From a virus, in IMG/VR virus record IMGVR_UViG_3300030102_003071, positions 1 through 23,359 of that record: a stretch of DNA of 23,359 nt. The stretch is one strand, 5' to 3'. Shown in pieces: positions 12,546 through 21,082 of the stretch. The translations under genes were made by a program, and so were the position numbers. Positions within the stretch are counted from its first letter, which is position 1. Each line of letters starts with the position of its first letter. The notes below the pieces were generated by a model. That model had not been told where the DNA came from and did no database searches. It worked only from the letters and a program-made list of their open reading frames with translations.

Positions 12546-13169
12546 TTATTTTTGTGCCCAACTTGGCACCGCGCCATTATTTTGCACGGGCTGAGTTTGT
12601 TGTGTCTGTGCGCCATAAGACGCTGACGGATTTTGGTGCGCAGGTGCTTGTCCTGATGCGATAAATCCGTTTTGGTTAGGATGCATGGCTACTGTCAATT
12701 TATTTTGATCAGCGTAACCATTTGTCCCTTTCTTAATACCTACTTTAGCGCAAATTTCCATCGCGTTCAAGTCACCGACACCATTAATGTTTCTGCGCTG
12801 TTGCGCTGCTTCTGACATATCGCTTGGATCAATATTATTTGCGCTTTCAATAATCTGACGCAATGTACTTAATCCAATTTCTTTTGCCATAGAAACACCA
12901 TTGTCGCTAAGTTTATCACCATCGACAAAAATTTTGTCCCAAAACTTACGGCGATCAAATTCACCGCCAATGACAGTAAATTCTAACTCAAGCCATTTGG
13001 CATTTGTGTTCGCTGATTTTTTAAACCAGTTACCTCTACCAAACTCTGGAATTTCAATGTCACCTTGTTTGACAAGAATTACTGCACGACAAACTGTTCC
13101 TGCAGGAATAAGTGAAAATTCTGTTGTTGTTGGTGCATCTCCAACTTGTGCATTATTTAAATTAAGCAT
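12546..13169 (-). CDS. DUF669 family protein, probable ssDNA-associated recombination partner
   Basis: The start is ATG 13169 (alternative ATG 13172): AAGGAG gives correct spacing to the second ATG, and upstream residues of the longer frame lie in the previous gene. The product begins MLNLNNAQV and continues EFSLIPAGTVCRAVI, the conserved opening of DUF669; the middle is beta-rich (KWLELEFTVIGGEFDRRKFW). The last 45 residues are Gln/Asn/Pro-rich and end PSWAQK, like a flexible SSB-type tail. DUF669 genes are characteristically next to Sak4-like ATPases in phages, as here. ssDNA binding is the usual assumption, not proven from this sequence. Confidence 0.8.
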   Translation of the reverse strand: MLNLNNAQVGDAPTTTEFSLIPAGTVCRAVILVKQGDIEIPEFGRGNWFKKSANTNAKWLELEFTVIGGEFDRRKFWDKIFVDGDKLSDNGVSMAKEIGLSTLRQIIESANNIDPSDMSEAAQQRRNINGVGDLNAMEICAKVGIKKGTNGYADQNKLTVAMHPNQNGFIASGQAPAHQNPSASYGAQTQQTQPVQNNGAVPSWAQK

Positions 13170-14019
13170 CATTTGCTCCTTGGTTCTGTGTTGCAGGATC
13201 AATAAATTGCAACTTATTATCTTTTGGTTTGTTCGACATTTTGTTGAACAACTTTCCTAAATGCGGCTCTTCTAACATATCAAGCCTACCTGAACGGTCT
13301 TTTGCGGGGAAACCCCACTCGTTTAACGACCCACAAACGAATGCACGATATGGTCCGTTGTCACCTGATAAAACTGCCATTGTAATTACTTCGTCTACAA
13401 TTCCCGGCAATTCACGGCCTGTCTTACTGCCCTCAATTTGCAGCGCATAATTCTTACGCCCGTAATCATCTGTTGTTTCATCCAAGATGCCAACAAAAAC
13501 TACGTTCTTATCACGAATATGCTGTAAGTGTGTTAGCCAAGCCAACATTTCTCGACCATGCATTCCATATGCTGCGCGAGTATCAAGTTTGCCTGATCTT
13601 TCTGATCGTGACTCTGGTTGCTGTAAACACCATGAGAAACAAATACGACCTGCTACTGTAATAGAGTCAACAAAGATAGTATCGTACTTTGCGATCATTT
13701 CATGTGGATCACCATATGTCTGACACACATAATCGTAATGTGCCTGACTAAATGGTTGATCCTCAGAAAGTGACGGATTTGGCCCACCTAAAAAGCAAGC
13801 AAAGTCTCTACAATCTGCCCATGTTAAGGGCCGAATAACATCAATAGGATGTCCTTCGATTGCAGAATCACCTGCCTCTAGATCCATGAACAAAGTCTTG
13901 TCACCTTCTAAAGTCAAAGCAAGTGTGGTTTTCCCTACACCGCTTGGACCGCAGATAACGACTTTATGCCCACGTTTCTCGGCAAGTCGCTGATCTGCAG
14001 TAATAATGGATAATCCCAT
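13162..14019 (-). CDS. Sak4-like RecA-fold ATPase (AAA_24), recombination
   Basis: A 285-aa ATPase with Walker A GPSGVGKT (24-31), FMDLEAGDS (44-52) and Walker B DTIFVDS (113-119). The order and length match phage Sak4-type single-strand-annealing ATPases, which act with an SSB-like partner; the DUF669 protein encoded immediately downstream fits. ATG 14019 overlaps the previous stop (TAATG) and follows AAGGGAAG. It probably promotes annealing in phage recombination and replication. Confidence 0.85.
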   Translation of the reverse strand: MGLSIITADQRLAEKRGHKVVICGPSGVGKTTLALTLEGDKTLFMDLEAGDSAIEGHPIDVIRPLTWADCRDFACFLGGPNPSLSEDQPFSQAHYDYVCQTYGDPHEMIAKYDTIFVDSITVAGRICFSWCLQQPESRSERSGKLDTRAAYGMHGREMLAWLTHLQHIRDKNVVFVGILDETTDDYGRKNYALQIEGSKTGRELPGIVDEVITMAVLSGDNGPYRAFVCGSLNEWGFPAKDRSGRLDMLEEPHLGKLFNKMSNKPKDNKLQFIDPATQNQGANDA

Positions 14020-14423
14020 TAGTCTTCCCTTTCTACTTCTACTGTAAACCCACCAATCTCAGTAGTGCGGCATTCTTCCAACACTTCTCTGATTGCAGGT
14101 GGGGCTGCGTTGTATTTGCGCTCTTCTACAGCAAACGTTGCTTTTGCGTAGTGACGCGCTTCGTCTGCAGTCATGCTATCTAATGCCTGACGCAGTTTAT
14201 CTTGGTCCCACTTGACCTTCTTTGTAACAGTCGCTTTTAACTTATGACCGTCTGCTACAATGTGCGTGGTACCAAAATCTCTTCCATCCGCACGTAAAGA
14301 ATCACGTGCGAAACCCATGTATAAATCTTGTAATTGTTCTTCAATCAACTTTAGTTCAGACCTCAAGTCAGCCATTTGCTGCTTGATTTCGTCACGTTGA
14401 TTGAACAGTTGTGTACTGTTCAT
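14019..14423 (-). CDS. Coiled-coil protein in the recombination cluster, 134 aa
   Basis: ATG 14423 follows AAAGG. Residues 1-35 are a heptad-rich coiled coil (QRDEIKQQMADLRSELKLIE). The rest includes a small beta-rich part (HKLKATVTKKVKWDQ) and a helix. Proteins of this layout are often encoded beside Sak4/DUF669 pairs, but I cannot name a family. Coupled to the ATPase gene by a one-base overlap. Confidence 0.7.
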   Translation of the reverse strand: MNSTQLFNQRDEIKQQMADLRSELKLIEEQLQDLYMGFARDSLRADGRDFGTTHIVADGHKLKATVTKKVKWDQDKLRQALDSMTADEARHYAKATFAVEERKYNAAPPAIREVLEECRTTEIGGFTVEVERED

Positions 14424-14450
14424 AGTTCATACCTTTCGTCTAGAACTCTA

Positions 14451-14479
14451 AACATGGGGCAAAAACTTTTACGTGTCAA
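14451..14479 (-). promoter_or_regulatory. Possible promoter of the recombination cluster
   Basis: Minus strand TTGACA (14474-14479, perfect) is followed after 17 bases by a poor -10, CATGTT (14451-14456), about 28 bases before ATG 14423. The -35 is strong; the -10 is weak, so an activator is possible. Confidence 0.35.
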
Positions 14480-14486
14480 CTACTTT

Positions 14487-14861
14487 CTAGGATTTTTTTT
14501 TAGAAAGATATATTTCTATGTTGTGAACAGCTTTCATTAATTTATTTTTTAGTTTAAATTCAGGGGTTTCTACACCCTTTGCATCTTCAACTATATGTTC
14601 CCAAGAACCGTCTGCTAGTTCCTTATCATATTGAAAGTCTGCAATGTATGTACAAATTTTTTGCGCATTTACAGTTATTATAAACTTTGGCTGCAACTCA
14701 AGATTGCGCACTCTGTCTGCTTTTTCTAATGACTTTAAATACAAATACCTTTGCGACTCCCATTTGGAGTCAAACTTAATACCATCGACAACAGTTTTTT
14801 TATTGCCGTACTTGCTTCTTGACCTTCTGCGTATAGGACTGTATATTGTTTTTGGTAACAT
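14487..14861 (-). CDS. DUF1064 family nuclease (PD-(D/E)XK type)
   Basis: The conserved core starts SKYGNKKTVVDGIKFDSKWE, then LELQPKF, TYIADFQYD and VEDAKG (Asp75 and Glu92/Lys95 of the ATG 14861 product), the signature of DUF1064, a phage family with a restriction-endonuclease-like fold. The start is uncertain: ATG 14861 gives 124 aa but lacks a ribosome site; GTG 14924 would add 21 residues overlapping the opposite-strand gene. It probably cuts or resolves DNA intermediates. Its 5' end abuts the divergent ribbon-helix-helix gene. Confidence 0.78.
   Translation of the reverse strand: MLPKTIYSPIRRRSRSKYGNKKTVVDGIKFDSKWESQRYLYLKSLEKADRVRNLELQPKFIITVNAQKICTYIADFQYDKELADGSWEHIVEDAKGVETPEFKLKNKLMKAVHNIEIYLSKKKS
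14819..14847 (+). promoter_or_regulatory. Sigma-70 promoter for the ribbon-helix-helix gene
   Basis: TTGACC (14819-14824), 17 bases, TATATT (14842-14847): five of six matches at each hexamer with ideal spacing. A transcript starting near 14854 would have a 24-base leader with AGGAG. It lies within the opposite-strand nuclease gene. Confidence 0.6.
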
Positions 14862-14877
14862 TCTAGGAGATATAGTA

Positions 14878-15105
14878 GTGCCAAGGCGAGTTATATACAA
14901 GTCAATTAGTGTAAATGAAGACACTTATCGTAAGATAGTTGAGATTGCGCAAAACGAACGCAGAAAAATTGCTCAACAATTAGCTCTTATGATAGATGAA
15001 GAGCATAGAAAAATGGTAACTGGTGTTGAGCCACAACCTTTGAAACCGCAAATTTATGCTGCGCATTCAAATTCTGGACTAAGCTCAGTAGTTATTGACG
15101 AGTAA
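14878..15105 (+). CDS. Ribbon-helix-helix (Arc/CopG-type) DNA-binding protein, 75 aa
   Basis: GTG 14878 is the start: AGGAG lies eight bases upstream and upstream residues of the longer frame are antisense to the nuclease. The N-terminal 45 residues read as an RHH domain: a strand YKSISVN, helix DTYRKIVEIAQNERR, then helix QQLALMIDEEHRKM. The tail (Pro/Ser-rich) is probably flexible. It is the only rightward gene between 6.4 and 23.4 kb and sits between DNA-metabolism and virion modules, so a role as repressor of one or both is likely. Its last 14 bases overlap the end of the 965-aa gene convergently. Confidence 0.75.
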   Translation: MPRRVIYKSISVNEDTYRKIVEIAQNERRKIAQQLALMIDEEHRKMVTGVEPQPLKPQIYAAHSNSGLSSVVIDE

Positions 15106-17989
15106 GAATATCCTGATTTCCTAAACCACCTAGCAAAGCCAAGGCATCACCTGTGTTTGCCTTAGCCCTTTGACGTACAGAATTTTGTTTTTGCATGTAT
15201 GGTGGTAACATTTCGCTGTAAGGAACCAACTGTCCACTTTTTACTTCAGGAACAGGAACACCGGGTAACACAGACTTTTGTTCGGGTTGTGCCGGGGCAC
15301 GAACTGTTGGAGTTACTGCGGGTCTTTTTTGCTGCTGTACATTTGATACTAATGAAGAAACAGTTTTAGTAGCTTCTTGCGCTGCTTCTTGCGTTGCTTG
15401 TAACGGTGTTTGTCTCATTGCAGATGCAAAAGCATCAGCTAGTAATTGACCAAAAACTTGCGCTTTTGTTTTTTGAGATGCGCCTTTAGTCATCGCTTCG
15501 TACTGTTTTGTAATAGATTTGTATGCAGGTGCTGAAGACAACAATCTACCAAATACACCTAAACGTGCAATTTTACCTAAGTTTTCTAATGGACTTGCTG
15601 CAATGTTTGCTGCAACAAGATCGCCGCCCTCTGCTGCTTTTGAGTTAAACACCATAATACGACCAAACTTATCCATATCTTTAGCCATCTCATCGCCAAA
15701 AACCGTTGTAAGTTTTCCTGTCTTGTATTCGTTTTGAAGACGTTGACCAAACTGTTTAAATAATTTGGTGTCTGTTAAAAAGGAATCTCCAAAATCTCCA
15801 ATGATGTTGTCCACATAATATGCTCTAATTTTATTTATATCATCAGGAGATTCAAAATATTTAATTAGTTTTGCAACATCAGTATCTTTAGTTGTTCCAG
15901 AAGCAATAACTTCTGCTGCTGATTCAACTGTTATTGAACCATCTTGCAACTGTTTAAATGCTCTGCTTTTGTCTAAGGCAGATTTTTCATCAACTACAGT
16001 TTTCAAATTTCTTAATAAGTTAACTGCTGATTCGTCTGCACCTCTTGCAAGAACATCATCAATCATCGTGTCTGTAACATTTGATAAATTTATTGCAGAC
16101 ATTTGTTCGGCTAATTTATTTATCTGAGCCAACTTTTGTTCGCCAAACAATTCTTTGCTTGTTGTTCCAAGCCTTTCTAAACTGTCTCTAAACTTTGTTG
16201 TGCTAAACTTTCCTGACGGACCTTCTGTAAAAGATTCTTTAAATGCATTTCGCATCCATTCTCCCGCAAGCCTTTCACGGACTGTTTCGTATTTATCATC
16301 TCCAACAGCTTTTTTTATGGCTGTTAACTGATCTGGATCATCAGGTTTTATAACGCTTTTCATTATACCTGCGTATTTAGGCGTTCTACCGCCTTTAACA
16401 TCTGATGCTAATTGTCTAACACCTAATTTGCTATTTAGGTTTTCAAATTGTTTTATGCCTTTTTTAAAGGCTTCTCTTGCGGGAACAATTTGTTTAGACG
16501 CAGCCGTGTACAACTCTCTTTGTTCGGGAGTTAATCCTGACAAAGATTTTCTGTTTAATGCTTTCTTGACGCTTTTCTCTGCAAGCATATCATCAAGCCT
16601 ACCTAAAAACTTTTTCTTAACGTCTGCTACGTTTGACGAATCAAAATTTTGTAGCCATGTGTCGTTTAAATTTTTTCTTGCTCTATATATTTGAGCAAAA
16701 GAAGCATTATCTGGCATTGATATAATGTCTTGTAACGCACTTTTTGCAATTGCTTGGTTGCCTGTGCTAACACCTACAAACTGACCTAATCTTTCTTTTG
16801 CATCTTCTTTTATTGCTTTTACATTAAATGCAGCAATGTCACCCCCTGCATCATCCATAAGTTTATTTATTGAACTAAATTGAACTAGCATATCATCATC
16901 GAAAGCTTTGTATGCTTCTCGAACTATGTTGTATAAGTCTTTATTTATAGCTGCGTCTTTAGTTGTAGCTGCTCCTAAAGATTCATTAACTTGTTTTAAG
17001 TTTCGAACTAAGTCTTCGGTAATTCTTTTCTGCTCATCTAAAACAACTCTATTGCCAGTTTTTGCAGCTTGTGTAAGGGCATCTGCTGCCTCTGCAGGAT
17101 TAGCTGCACCATAATCTGATCTAAATTTTGCCAATTTAGCCATAATTGCATCGTGATTATCTCGTAATCTTTTAGAAGTTTTTATGACTTTTTCACTCAT
17201 AGCCTGTTGTCTTGAAACTATGGGATTTGCGCCAACTTGACTAAGGGTGGGAGTAATCCCTTCTTCTAAAGATTCTCCTGCTATTTTTAATTGATCAGGA
17301 GTTAAATCACTACCAGTTTTACCTAAAACTTTACCGAACAACTTACCTACAACACCGAAAACACCTTCACCTGCTGCGGCTATCAATGCGTCTTTACCTG
17401 CTGCTTTACCAACTTCACCGAGCGTTTCTGTCTGTAAACCTTGAAGTTTTTCTTGACCTTCCTCAAGAAGCTTTGCGCCGCCTGTACCTGCAGCCGCTCC
17501 AATCATTGCGCCAAGAATAGGAATAGGTATTGCAGCTTGACCTGCTAAAGCACCTGCAACACCACCTGTTATTTCTCTGCCAAGGCTAGACAGGTCTGCA
17601 AAGTCTGCGCCTGTAAAACCACGTTCATCAATTATAACGTTTTTGTCTGTATCTAAACCTAGCTTTTTTGCGCCCTCTGGCGTCACCGCTAGGTTTCCAC
17701 GCATATCTCTTAAAAAATCTGTTTCAAGAAGACCCATAGACATCATCGCAAGATCTTCTTCTTCTTTATTTTCTGCTCTACTTAATTTGCGCCGAAGTTC
17801 TTTATTTTGTATTCCGGTTGATCTATCGAATAATTGTTCGTCTTTTTTTCTTTCAGCAGATGCTTTTCTTTGTGGTGCTTGGTTGGCTACAATTCTTTGT
17901 ATTCTCATTTGTTCTACAGGAGTAGGTTTGTCACCTGCTATTTTAAACTGCAGAACACCATCGCTTGTGTTAACTTGAACAGTTCCCAT
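15092..17989 (-). CDS. Large virion protein, 965 aa (internal/ejected type)
   Basis: The long protein has an N-terminal charged region, a Gly/Ala-rich hydrophobic segment at about 139-174 (ITGGVAGALAGQAAIP, then ILGAMIGAAAG) and an extended helical body. The C-terminal 100 residues are Gln/Pro-rich. Size, hydrophobic segment and position before the lysis genes resemble podovirus internal virion proteins that are ejected into the cell; no lysozyme motif is seen. I cannot exclude a tape-measure-like role. The start is ATG 17989, one base after the upstream stop. Confidence 0.65.
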   Translation of the reverse strand: MGTVQVNTSDGVLQFKIAGDKPTPVEQMRIQRIVANQAPQRKASAERKKDEQLFDRSTGIQNKELRRKLSRAENKEEEDLAMMSMGLLETDFLRDMRGNLAVTPEGAKKLGLDTDKNVIIDERGFTGADFADLSSLGREITGGVAGALAGQAAIPIPILGAMIGAAAGTGGAKLLEEGQEKLQGLQTETLGEVGKAAGKDALIAAAGEGVFGVVGKLFGKVLGKTGSDLTPDQLKIAGESLEEGITPTLSQVGANPIVSRQQAMSEKVIKTSKRLRDNHDAIMAKLAKFRSDYGAANPAEAADALTQAAKTGNRVVLDEQKRITEDLVRNLKQVNESLGAATTKDAAINKDLYNIVREAYKAFDDDMLVQFSSINKLMDDAGGDIAAFNVKAIKEDAKERLGQFVGVSTGNQAIAKSALQDIISMPDNASFAQIYRARKNLNDTWLQNFDSSNVADVKKKFLGRLDDMLAEKSVKKALNRKSLSGLTPEQRELYTAASKQIVPAREAFKKGIKQFENLNSKLGVRQLASDVKGGRTPKYAGIMKSVIKPDDPDQLTAIKKAVGDDKYETVRERLAGEWMRNAFKESFTEGPSGKFSTTKFRDSLERLGTTSKELFGEQKLAQINKLAEQMSAINLSNVTDTMIDDVLARGADESAVNLLRNLKTVVDEKSALDKSRAFKQLQDGSITVESAAEVIASGTTKDTDVAKLIKYFESPDDINKIRAYYVDNIIGDFGDSFLTDTKLFKQFGQRLQNEYKTGKLTTVFGDEMAKDMDKFGRIMVFNSKAAEGGDLVAANIAASPLENLGKIARLGVFGRLLSSAPAYKSITKQYEAMTKGASQKTKAQVFGQLLADAFASAMRQTPLQATQEAAQEATKTVSSLVSNVQQQKRPAVTPTVRAPAQPEQKSVLPGVPVPEVKSGQLVPYSEMLPPYMQKQNSVRQRAKANTGDALALLGGLGNQDILTRQ

Positions 17990-17990
17990 T

Positions 17991-19895
17991 TTAGTAACTC
18001 ACATCCCACTCAGTAATCGTACTACCATCTTGTGCAGTAATTTCAGTGCCTGTAATTAGATTTGTCTTACCAAATTCTCTGCCAAGAAAATCCATTACTT
18101 TATTGTATTGTTCAGAACCTACATCTCCTTCTCTGTATTCTCTTCTATCACTAAAAAGTTCAACTTCATTTTCAAGAGTTTCTAAGGAAGATGTAAACAT
18201 AGGAGTAACTTCATTAATAGCCATTAATGCTCCATCAATGTCACTAAATGTTTCCATTTTTCCTAGTGCTTTTTCAATCTGTTTAACATCGTATGTAGAA
18301 ATACCATTTCCAGTTTCTGAAGTAAGGTATCTTTTAAAATTAGCTAACAAAGCAGTAGATTTTCTTTCGAATTGCTCTCTAGGAGAAACATTTTCACCGC
18401 CAGTAAATTCTCCAATAGGCATTCCAATTGATTTAGCAATCTTTTTTGCTTGATCTAAAAGTTGCTGTCCTGCTGTTCCACCGAGCGTACCTTCTGCTTC
18501 TTGTTTCATTAACAATAAAAGATCATTCATCTCTGAAATACTGTTTAAACCTTTTACAGTTTTACTATATGATTGAGCAACTTGCCTTACATCACCAACA
18601 GGATCTTGCCAAACAATTCTACCACCACTCGCTTCGTCTGTTCCTCTTTTTAACTTTATTTCTTTTGCGCCGATTTTTATTGTTCTATCGCCCAAAGATT
18701 TTAATGCTTCTGCAGCTTTAGCACTATCTCCTTCTAATAGTGCTTTTTGGGCTTGTTGCTCCATTTTGTTTTTATGTTTTAAATCTTCAAGAGCAAGTTG
18801 CTGTTTTAATGCCCTGTTAGAAGCAATTATAGCATCTCTTGCATCTTCGTCTGATTCTATTTTTTGAAGAGCATATTTACCTGCAGCCATTTTAGCTTGT
18901 TTTGCTTCATTAATTGCAGCAGTCATATAAGGCATTGCTTTTTCGCCTGATTGACCAACAGCGTTTAATATTCTACCAACATTAAACCCTTTACCTGCGC
19001 GGTTCTGCATTAAAGCAAGGCCCATAGCCATTAATGCTTGGCTTTTATCTGGCTTGCCATCAATATTTAAACCAGTAGCTTCAGCAAATTCTTTTTTGTA
19101 CGCTTCAAGAGATTTGTCCCTATCAATTTCATCGGGAACTTCTTGCTTCAATGCGTTGAAATATTCTTTCATGCTGCCTGAAAACAAGTCTTGAACAACT
19201 TTTTCACCTTGCTCTGGTGTTAACTTAGATGCGGTTTCTGCATCAGATATGTTCATAGAATTTAAACCACCTGATTGCTCTGCAATTCTACGCTCTCGCT
19301 CTCTAAATTCTTCAGGAGATAATGCTTTTTGCGCTACTTGTTGGTTTTCTGGACCCTTGTTCGTTTTATTATTTTGACCTGCTGTAATAGCTTTTTCTAC
19401 TTCAGATTGATTATTTTCTGCAGTAGATCCCGCAACAAGTTGCGCTGCAATTGCATCAAGAGGACTTAACTCATTTATACTAGGGGTTTTCTTAATTGCT
19501 CTTTCAACATCTTGCGCATCAAGATTACGGGCTTGCTGTCTTTGCTCCCTCTCTAATCTAGTTTTTGGTGAGGGTGGAGGGTTAAAACGATCAATACCAT
19601 AACGTCTTTGCGCTTTTTCCATTTCTGAAAAAGCACTTGCAATACCTTCTTTGTTTAAATCTTTTTTACCCTCATCAATCAACATAGCTTCTTTCATTCT
19701 ACGATCTATTTGAGGATTGACGATTAAAGGGTGCTGTCCTTGGGCAATTTGCCCTTTACCCATAAGTCTAAGATTTTTTATTTCTTCCATTAATTTTGAT
19801 GACGGGCCTGTTCCCGGCCCTTCTTCAGCAAAAACACTAGGTAGACCTCTTGCTCTCAACCCCTGATTATATGCGATTGTTTTTCTATCTACCAT
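17991..19895 (-). CDS. Virion-associated protein, 634 aa, helical
   Basis: Gln/Lys/Glu-rich and almost wholly helical. The central stretch MAMGLALMQNRAGKGF (about 295-310), followed by GRILNAVGQSGEKAMPYMTA and a long KQAKMAAGKYALQK helix, is a pattern recalled from structural proteins of podovirus-like marine phages. It is likely an internal virion protein working with its two neighbours. ATG 19895 has AAGG upstream. Function not proven. Confidence 0.6.
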   Translation of the reverse strand: MVDRKTIAYNQGLRARGLPSVFAEEGPGTGPSSKLMEEIKNLRLMGKGQIAQGQHPLIVNPQIDRRMKEAMLIDEGKKDLNKEGIASAFSEMEKAQRRYGIDRFNPPPSPKTRLEREQRQQARNLDAQDVERAIKKTPSINELSPLDAIAAQLVAGSTAENNQSEVEKAITAGQNNKTNKGPENQQVAQKALSPEEFRERERRIAEQSGGLNSMNISDAETASKLTPEQGEKVVQDLFSGSMKEYFNALKQEVPDEIDRDKSLEAYKKEFAEATGLNIDGKPDKSQALMAMGLALMQNRAGKGFNVGRILNAVGQSGEKAMPYMTAAINEAKQAKMAAGKYALQKIESDEDARDAIIASNRALKQQLALEDLKHKNKMEQQAQKALLEGDSAKAAEALKSLGDRTIKIGAKEIKLKRGTDEASGGRIVWQDPVGDVRQVAQSYSKTVKGLNSISEMNDLLLLMKQEAEGTLGGTAGQQLLDQAKKIAKSIGMPIGEFTGGENVSPREQFERKSTALLANFKRYLTSETGNGISTYDVKQIEKALGKMETFSDIDGALMAINEVTPMFTSSLETLENEVELFSDRREYREGDVGSEQYNKVMDFLGREFGKTNLITGTEITAQDGSTITEWDVSY

Positions 19896-19906
19896 AATTG
19901 TTCGCC

Positions 19907-21082
19907 TTATCCTCTAATGCCTTGCATTGCAGTATATGCGCCTAATCCGCTAACCATTGGATTTGCCTGTTGAGCGTATGTGTTTTGATACATGCTACTA
20001 ACACCTGCGGATGGCGTTCCTTGAAGCATGCCGATACCTACGTTTAATGGCATCAATGCTTGATCAGTTTTCCTCATATCTTCTAAACGCCCTGTATCAA
20101 TAACGTCTTGCCTATAATCGCGCTCTGTTTGACCAACACCTGTCATAAACGCCAAATCAGCAGGACTTAATGAAGAATGAACACGACCAACATCTGCAGC
20201 CGTTCCTGCTGCGCCAGACATGCCTGTTCCTAAACCACCCATAGCAGTTCCTAAACCGCCATATGATTGACCAAGACCACCCAATAATCTACCTGCCTCA
20301 AGGTCACGTGTCATACCTTTTTCAAATCCGCTCTGAGAAGCAGCCAAAGCCTTATCATAAGAAGCTTGCCGTAGGTCAGCAGAAGCCTTTGCTTTAGCAT
20401 CAAGAATGTTTCTTTCTACTTCTGCAGCTTGCAAGCCTTGTCGTGAACCGCCATATGCTCCTGCTTTTACAGCAGCATCAGCCGCACGTTGTCGTGACTG
20501 ATCACCTTGACGTTCAATGTCTTTCTCGACTTGAGCAAGAACAGCATCGTCATAATCAGTCATATATTTGCTTACGCCGTAGTCTTCGCTTGTAGGGTCA
20601 TACATCCCGCTTCCAGATTGCAATAAATCTGTAGCTGTCATATCTCCTGCTTCTTCATCTACTGAACCATAAAAGTCTTTTGCCTCATCAAGAACTGTAG
20701 ATGCATCATCAAATTGTTGCTTTGCTCCATCTGCGCCCTCGCCAATTCCAAGAAGATCTTGGCTTTGATCAAAATAATCTTGAGAACGACCTAAAAAATC
20801 AGGAACGCCATCACCGTCCACATCTTCCATCATGGCTTCGTAAGCAAATGTTTCTGGACCTAATCCTGTGATATTACCTTCTGAATCACGACCAGTTTGA
20901 CCTGCTATTTTGTATTCAGGTATTTTAAATAAATCTGGGTATTCTTTAGGGTCAAAAAGACCGCCGCTAAAATCGCCTGTGTCCTCATTAAAGGTGCCAA
21001 ATAATTGATCAAGTAAAGCTTTTTCGCGGGCTTCAAGATATGGTGCCTTTCGCGTTGTTTGCGTGAGGGAGTCTTCAGCCAT
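19907..21082 (-). CDS. Virion structural protein, 391 aa, Gly-rich with a Ca-binding-like motif
   Basis: Acidic N-terminal half containing DVDGDGVPD (87-95), the loop of EF-hand/thrombospondin-type calcium sites. Then an Ala/Arg/Gln-rich helix (RQRAADAAVKAGAYGGSRQG) and a Gly-rich stretch with GGLG repeats (about 268-290). The arrangement is seen in marine phage internal/structural proteins. AAGGAGAG precedes ATG 21082, which overlaps the upstream stop (TAATG). Confidence 0.6.
   Translation of the reverse strand: MAEDSLTQTTRKAPYLEAREKALLDQLFGTFNEDTGDFSGGLFDPKEYPDLFKIPEYKIAGQTGRDSEGNITGLGPETFAYEAMMEDVDGDGVPDFLGRSQDYFDQSQDLLGIGEGADGAKQQFDDASTVLDEAKDFYGSVDEEAGDMTATDLLQSGSGMYDPTSEDYGVSKYMTDYDDAVLAQVEKDIERQGDQSRQRAADAAVKAGAYGGSRQGLQAAEVERNILDAKAKASADLRQASYDKALAASQSGFEKGMTRDLEAGRLLGGLGQSYGGLGTAMGGLGTGMSGAAGTAADVGRVHSSLSPADLAFMTGVGQTERDYRQDVIDTGRLEDMRKTDQALMPLNVGIGMLQGTPSAGVSSMYQNTYAQQANPMVSGLGAYTAMQGIRG

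Larger units (their letters stand above)
1337..15288. repeat. Dispersed 9-mer GTTCGGGTT / AACCCGAAC, about 15 exact copies
   Basis: Exact copies on the plus strand start at 1337, 1852, 2160, 2506, 5908, 7476, 12232 and 15280. Reverse-complement copies start at 1980, 2074, 4320, 4985, 8003, 10427 and 12064. Eleven extend to the 10-mer GTTCGGGTTA. They occur in both orientations, in intergenic DNA and inside genes. In genes they are read in different ways: Asn-Pro-Asn in the terminase, the 314-aa protein, the primase and the helicase; Val-Arg-Val in the helicase and the Fis-type protein. Many further one-mismatch copies (such as TTGTTCGGCT) are present. The entry spans first to last copy; the motif itself is 9 bp. 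Function unknown. Confidence 0.8.

Noticed and set aside
1337-15288. LexA-type (GTTC-N7-GTTC) operators explaining GTTCGGGTT
   Set aside because: The second GTTC half-site is not found at the spacing of alphaproteobacterial LexA sites at the copies I checked, and most copies lie inside genes.
15519-18721. Several long plus-strand frames antisense to the virion genes
   Set aside because: They mirror the Ala/Lys/Leu codon bias of the opposite-strand genes, carry no ribosome sites and have no recognisable domains.
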